This document shows positions 38,073 to 40,355 of a stretch of 40,355 nucleotides of DNA, in pieces. Within the stretch, counting starts at the first letter, position 1, and the number at the start of each line of letters is the position of its first letter. This DNA comes from a virus: the IMG/VR virus record IMGVR_UViG_3300044960_000297, positions 1 to 40,355 of that record; one strand, 5' to 3'. The position numbers and the translations under genes are program-made. The notes below the pieces were generated by a model, which ran no database searches, was not told the origin of the DNA, and was given only the letters and a program-made list of their open reading frames with translations.

Positions 38073-38292
38073 CAATCCGGATGTAGTGGCCGCGTGTGCT
38101 GCGGTTGCGGCCGTGCGCGGCAGGCACCACGATGCGGCCTCGCTCTATCGTGAGGCTGCACGTCTGTATCGCAGCGTAGCCGCCAGCATGCCCGGCTCAC
38201 TCGGCGAGACCCTGTATGTGGCACTCGCCAACCATGCCGAGAACATGGCGGATCATTACGACAATCAGGCAATCGGAGGCGACAATGAGTGA
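38065..38292 (+). CDS. Small helical early protein, 75 aa, tandem paralogue 2
   Basis: The ATG at 38065 lies inside the end of paralogue 1, with CGGAGG just upstream. The sequence AVRGRHHDAASLYREAARLY, then RSVAASMPG and LYVALANHAENMADHYDNQ follows the same helical layout and ends in AIGGDNE. The DNA encoding this end is repeated almost exactly from paralogue 1. It again provides CGGAGG and ATGAGT for a following short frame, as expected of a duplicated cassette. Confidence 0.65.
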   Translation: MSNNPDVVAACAAVAAVRGRHHDAASLYREAARLYRSVAASMPGSLGETLYVALANHAENMADHYDNQAIGGDNE

Positions 38293-38359
38293 CAAGACAG
38301 AGATCACAGCCGCGACAAAGATCGCCCTCATTGTGTCAAAAACCGCAGATAGAGAATAA
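38285..38359 (+). CDS. 24-residue ORF, possible remnant of a third paralogue
   Basis: It begins at the ATGAGT that closes the second junction repeat, so it has a good ribosome site (CGGAGG). The frame runs MSDKTEITAATKIALIVSKT and stops at TAA 38357-38359. There is no matching AIGGDNE end. It is either a tiny peptide or what is left of a deleted third copy. Confidence 0.4.
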   Translation: MSDKTEITAATKIALIVSKTADRE

Positions 38360-38423
38360 CCATGGTCCGTGCTGACATCGACCGCGCTTCTGACTGCGAA
38401 GATGAAATGAAAGGAAGGTGACC

Positions 38424-38822
38424 ATGATCTACCGTGAGGCTGCAATCATCCTGCCGACGAATGCGGGCGCAGATGCACACGAATATATGCGCAATGCGCT
38501 TCTGAACACGTTCGGCGACTACACTGCGGTTCCGGCTAGCGGCGGATGGCGCGACCCGAACGGCCATGACGTGGTCGAAGCGGGATCGCTCTACATCGTG
38601 GCCGTGCCATGTGTGATGGCGGTTCCTGCCGAGGTTGGCGGACCGGTCCAGCGTTCGACGGAACAGGACTGGATCGGAGCCCGCGCAGCGTTGCTGCACA
38701 TCGCGTCCCGCGCAGCAAGCCTCGGCCGTCAAATTTGCGTCTACACGCGCCTGCCGCCAGACGGCAACATCCTGTTAGTAAAACCGTCTGGCGCTAGCCT
38801 CAATCCAGACGCGGAAGCCTGA
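38424..38822 (+). CDS. Hypothetical protein, 132 aa
   Basis: AAAGGAAGG precedes ATG 38424. The protein starts with an alpha/beta-looking stretch (MIYREAAIILPTNAGADAHE, YMRNALLNTFGDYTAVPASG). It contains VVEAGSLYIVAVPCVM and ends with ARAALLHIASRAASLGRQIC, VYTRL. The repeated pattern of strand and helix suggests a ferredoxin-like fold of the kind seen in small phage proteins of unknown function. It is the last gene of the rightward right-arm operon and is followed by a hairpin. Confidence 0.7.
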   Translation: MIYREAAIILPTNAGADAHEYMRNALLNTFGDYTAVPASGGWRDPNGHDVVEAGSLYIVAVPCVMAVPAEVGGPVQRSTEQDWIGARAALLHIASRAASLGRQICVYTRLPPDGNILLVKPSGASLNPDAEA

Positions 38823-38828
38823 TCGGCG

Positions 38829-38856
38829 GAGGGACAGCCTTCACGGGCTGTCCCTC
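38829..38856 (+). terminator. Terminator-like hairpin after the rightward right-arm operon
   Basis: GAGGGACAGCC (38829-38839) and GGCTGTCCCTC (38846-38856) form a perfect 11-bp stem with a 6-base loop, seven bases after the gene stop. The following ATTCCTT is a poor T-run, so termination may be partial. Confidence 0.7.
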
Positions 38857-38869
38857 ATTCCTTCGGGCC

Positions 38870-38967
38870 GCCCCATGGGATCACGGCCGATGGCAATCGC
38901 GTCCTGGGGATGCATACCTGCCATGTGTCCGGCGCATAGCTCCTGGCATGAATTTTGCGCATACCTG
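38870..38967. repeat. Copy B of the roughly 95-bp duplicated intergenic block
   Basis: See copy A at 37573: identical over the first 32 bases and again over CTGGCATGAATTTTGCGCA (38943-38961). Copy B lies in the convergent gap after the rightward operon. With copy A it therefore frames that operon as direct repeats about 1.3 kb apart. Confidence 0.85.
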
Positions 38968-39017
38968 CCATGCATGATCCTAACACGCGGCAGGCATGCG
39001 TGCCAAGCAGGGCTTGT

Positions 39018-39040
39018 TGGCATGATCCTGGCGCATGCCA
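39018..39040. repeat. TGGCATG/CATGCCA inverted repeat
   Basis: TGGCATG (39018-39024) and CATGCCA (39034-39040) are separated by nine bases. They lie in the non-coding convergent gap 38823-39130, which also holds repeat copy B and many related GGCATG and CATGCC words. A protein-binding site is possible. Confidence 0.45.
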
Positions 39041-39094
39041 GCCATGCAGCGTCCCTCTAGACCATTCTGGCATCGCAACGGTTGCGGCACGAGG

Positions 39095-39122
39095 AAGGGG
39101 CGGCCCGTGCGAACCGCCCCTT
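39095..39122. terminator. Hairpin terminator in the convergent gap
   Basis: AAGGGGCGG (39095-39103) and CCGCCCCTT (39114-39122) form a 9-bp stem with a 10-base loop. It lies just beyond the last gene of the leftward operon that ends at 39131. It carries TTT on the plus side and CCTTCCT on the minus side, so it may serve both directions. Confidence 0.7.
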
Positions 39123-39130
39123 TGACTGCC

Positions 39131-39376
39131 TTACAGGGCGATTAGGTCATGGCACGTATCGCACGGCTCGCCCAGACCGAATTCGTCGGTATCGAACACG
39201 GGGTGGACGGGGTTGCCCTCACGATCAATCAACCCGTCCGCAGGCATCCCATGCTCATCCAGCCGTGTGTCCTGCCCAGACGCGACGAGACGGCCCGCCT
39301 GCCACGCCCGGCGCGCACACGTCGGGCAATTGATGCCCGCCTCATACGTGTAGGCCACGATACGAACCATCGGCAT
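39131..39376 (-). CDS. Small putative zinc-binding protein, 81 aa
   Basis: The start at 39376 has AGGAGG upstream on the minus strand. CPTC near residues 17-20 and CDTC near 72-75 would together bind one zinc ion. Between them lies an acidic loop (GQDTRLDEHGMPADGLIDRE). The sequence GNPVHPVFDTDEFGLGEPC leads into the second pair. Similar small two-CxxC proteins are common among phage early genes. The precise role is unknown. Confidence 0.75.
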   Translation of the reverse strand: MPMVRIVAYTYEAGINCPTCARRAWQAGRLVASGQDTRLDEHGMPADGLIDREGNPVHPVFDTDEFGLGEPCDTCHDLIAL

Positions 39377-39419
39377 TGTCACCTCCTGGTCACGGATGCA
39401 GTGAGAGGGCGAGACTGCT

Positions 39420-39707
39420 CTATGGCGTCTCCAATCGGACGCGCACCGGGCGGCCGTCAGCGCCAACCCACGCGACAAACCAACGGCCGCTATCACTGCG
39501 CGCCACGCCGAGACGGACGCCATACGGCGCAACAATCTCACAGGCTCGGGCGCGGGACCGCTCGTAGCGTGCACCGTAGCTCCTGGCGCGACCCTGCAAC
39601 TCGGCACCAGAGAGAACGCCGGGCACGTGACCACACGTGATCACGTGCCGGACGTAGCTGCCCCGGACCGGGGCGGCGATCACCACAACCGGGAGACTGT
39701 TACACAT
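39420..39707 (-). CDS. Hypothetical protein, 95 aa
   Basis: GGAGG precedes the ATG at 39707. The product is basic and has a beta-rich start (SLPVVVIAAPVRGSYVRHVI) and a helix (ARSYGARYERSRARACEIVA). The end is GRWFVAWVGADGRPVRVRLE. The final half resembles a small sheet with a conserved-type W-F-V pattern. No family was recognised. Confidence 0.6.
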   Translation of the reverse strand: MCNSLPVVVIAAPVRGSYVRHVITCGHVPGVLSGAELQGRARSYGARYERSRARACEIVAPYGVRLGVARSDSGRWFVAWVGADGRPVRVRLETP

Positions 39708-39709
39708 GG

Positions 39710-40036
39710 TCAGTCCTCCCGCCCGCTAGACGTGCCGATCCTGTCGGCGTGTGCGAGTGCCTCCGCCGCGAGTGCCTCGCGCATCGCGGCCACACTGCGG
39801 CAGTGGACCGAGTAGGGCACGCCGCCACCGCCGGCGACGGCGCTTTCCTTGACCTCCCGCTCCGCTGCGAGTCGCATCAGCGCGGCGGACGTGCGCCAGT
39901 AGCTAGCGGCGAGCGTGGGATATCGTCCCCACGCTCGCTCCGCCTCGTCCGCCAACAAATCAGCAATGCTCGCCGCATGCAGCCGAACGAGATCGAGCGC
40001 AGCGCGCTCGGTAGGAGTCAGAACGTTACTGTTCAC
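39710..40036 (-). CDS. Hypothetical helical protein, 108 aa
   Basis: The start is put at GTG 40036 because GAGGGA lies upstream; the in-frame ATG at 40072 lies in a strong hairpin and has no ribosome site. The product is nearly all helix (TPTERAALDLVRLHAASIAD, AASYWRTSAALMRLAAEREV, SVAAMREALAAEALAHADRI) with a glycine-rich linker. It is the first gene of the leftward operon next to the terminal repeat. No family was recognised. Confidence 0.6.
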   Translation of the reverse strand: MNSNVLTPTERAALDLVRLHAASIADLLADEAERAWGRYPTLAASYWRTSAALMRLAAEREVKESAVAGGGGVPYSVHCRSVAAMREALAAEALAHADRIGTSSGRED

Positions 40037-40059
40037 GGTTGGTCCCTCACTCGTCGCCC

Positions 40060-40080
40060 CGCGCGGCACCATGCCGCGCG
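40060..40080. other. Perfect 9-bp hairpin upstream of the leftward operon
   Basis: CGCGCGGCA (40060-40068) and TGCCGCGCG (40072-40080) pair around a 3-base loop. On the minus strand it lies between the promoter candidate and the GTG at 40036, within the leader. It may stabilise the mRNA or act as an operator. Confidence 0.5.
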
Positions 40081-40087
40081 ATCACGC

Positions 40088-40119
40088 AGCATACTGGCAC
40101 GGCCCGAGTGTTGTGTCAA
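40088..40119 (-). promoter_or_regulatory. Weak promoter candidate for the leftward end operon
   Basis: On the minus strand TTGACA (40119-40114) is perfect, but the best -10, TATGCT (40093-40088), is 20 bases away, which is longer than optimal. It is the only clear -35 upstream of the gene starting at 40036. Confidence 0.35.
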
Positions 40120-40142
40120 ACCCGGCGGGCGGCGGCAGATAG

Positions 40143-40227
40143 GATACGTTTCCTGACTCCGGCGGGCTCAGACTGCGGCCCTGCCGATGCACTAGCGATA
40201 CGTTTCCGGCAAGGCTTCGATACGTTT
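40143..40227. repeat. Dispersed GATACGTTT iterons
   Basis: GATACGTTT followed by CC occurs at 40143-40151, 40197-40205 and 40219-40227, before the regular array begins. The same nine bases stand in every 30-bp unit of the array (40272, 40302, 40332; and 32, 62, 92). Repeated short sites with irregular then regular spacing, next to a likely origin or end region, look like binding sites for an initiator or packaging protein. Confidence 0.65.
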
Positions 40228-40240
40228 CCGGATGCGGTGG

Positions 40241-40355
40241 CAGTATGTTCGCCGTTGTGGTTAACGACTCCGATACGTTTGCTGTTGTGGTTAACGACTC
40301 CGATACGTTTGCTGTTGTGGTTAACGACTCCGATACGTTTGCTGTTGTGGTTAAC
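40241..40355. repeat. Right copy of terminal direct repeat and 30-bp array
   Basis: It matches bases 1-113 exactly, then continues with AC into a fourth 30-bp unit where the left copy leaves the array. Units begin at 40261, 40291 and 40321. The right end of the non-coding stretch 40037-40355 consists of this repeat, the dispersed iterons and a GC-rich leader region; no gene is seen in it. Confidence 0.9.

Noticed and set aside
38362-38421. A 19-residue frame (MVRADIDRASDCEDEMKGR)
   Set aside because: It lacks a clear ribosome site and is too short to support; it merely fills the gap before the gene at 38424.
1-40355. T7-type phage RNA polymerase and its 23-bp promoters
   Set aside because: No single-subunit polymerase gene was seen among the products and no repeated promoter of that type stands before the operons; the visible promoters are sigma70-like.

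Overview
The window is a nearly complete, circularly closing genome of a podovirus-like (short-tailed) double-stranded DNA phage of about 40.2 kb. Bases 1-113 recur at 40241-40353, so the two ends join inside a tandem-repeat array. The gene content is T7-like in its virion: terminase, head-tail connector portal, scaffold, capsid, tail tubes A and B, three or four internal ejection proteins and a T7-type fibre. No single-subunit phage RNA polymerase and no integrase is visible, and host-type (sigma70-like) promoters can be read directly. High GC, host-type promoters and the style of the small proteins suggest an alphaproteobacterial host. That host call is inference; nothing in the window proves it.

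Layout. (1) 40037-40355 plus 1-1340 is one non-coding region of about 1.65 kb across the junction. It holds GATACGTTT iterons, a 30-bp array, an 18-bp array, a 41-bp duplication, a 20/21-bp array, strong hairpins, and a good promoter whose spacer is an inverted repeat. (2) 1341-4208 holds two unknown genes, then a lysis cassette: GH24 endolysin with a C-terminal membrane segment, a 34-residue membrane peptide, a cysteine-rich membrane protein, and a nested Rz/Rz1-like spanin pair. (3) 4209-5036 is a decayed insertion on the minus strand. It joins an IS1595-type zinc-ribbon fragment to the C-terminal half of a TnpB/OrfB protein. (4) 5037-24319 is packaging, head, tail and ejection; capsid and a small structural gene form their own unit with a terminator and promoter before and a terminator after. 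(5) 24321-35236 is replication and recombination: SNF2 helicase, DUF2800 RecB/Cas4-like nuclease, DUF2815 SSB-like protein, family A DNA polymerase, resolvase-like nuclease, metallophosphoesterase, and a primase-polymerase overlapping a RepA-like helicase out of frame. (6) 35166-40036 is an accessory right arm of small unknown genes in three blocks: leftward 37412 to 35166, rightward 37851 to 38822, leftward 40036 to 39131.

The points most worth attention are a possible programmed -1 frameshift joining primase to helicase (32907-32965); the IS1595/TnpB chimera just upstream of the terminase, where no small terminase is found; the rightward early cassette, which is flanked by two copies of a roughly 95-bp block and contains tandem paralogues sharing a junction repeat; the repeat-rich junction region; and a very acidic early protein. 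Families were recognised by motif and gene order read by eye; no database search was run.
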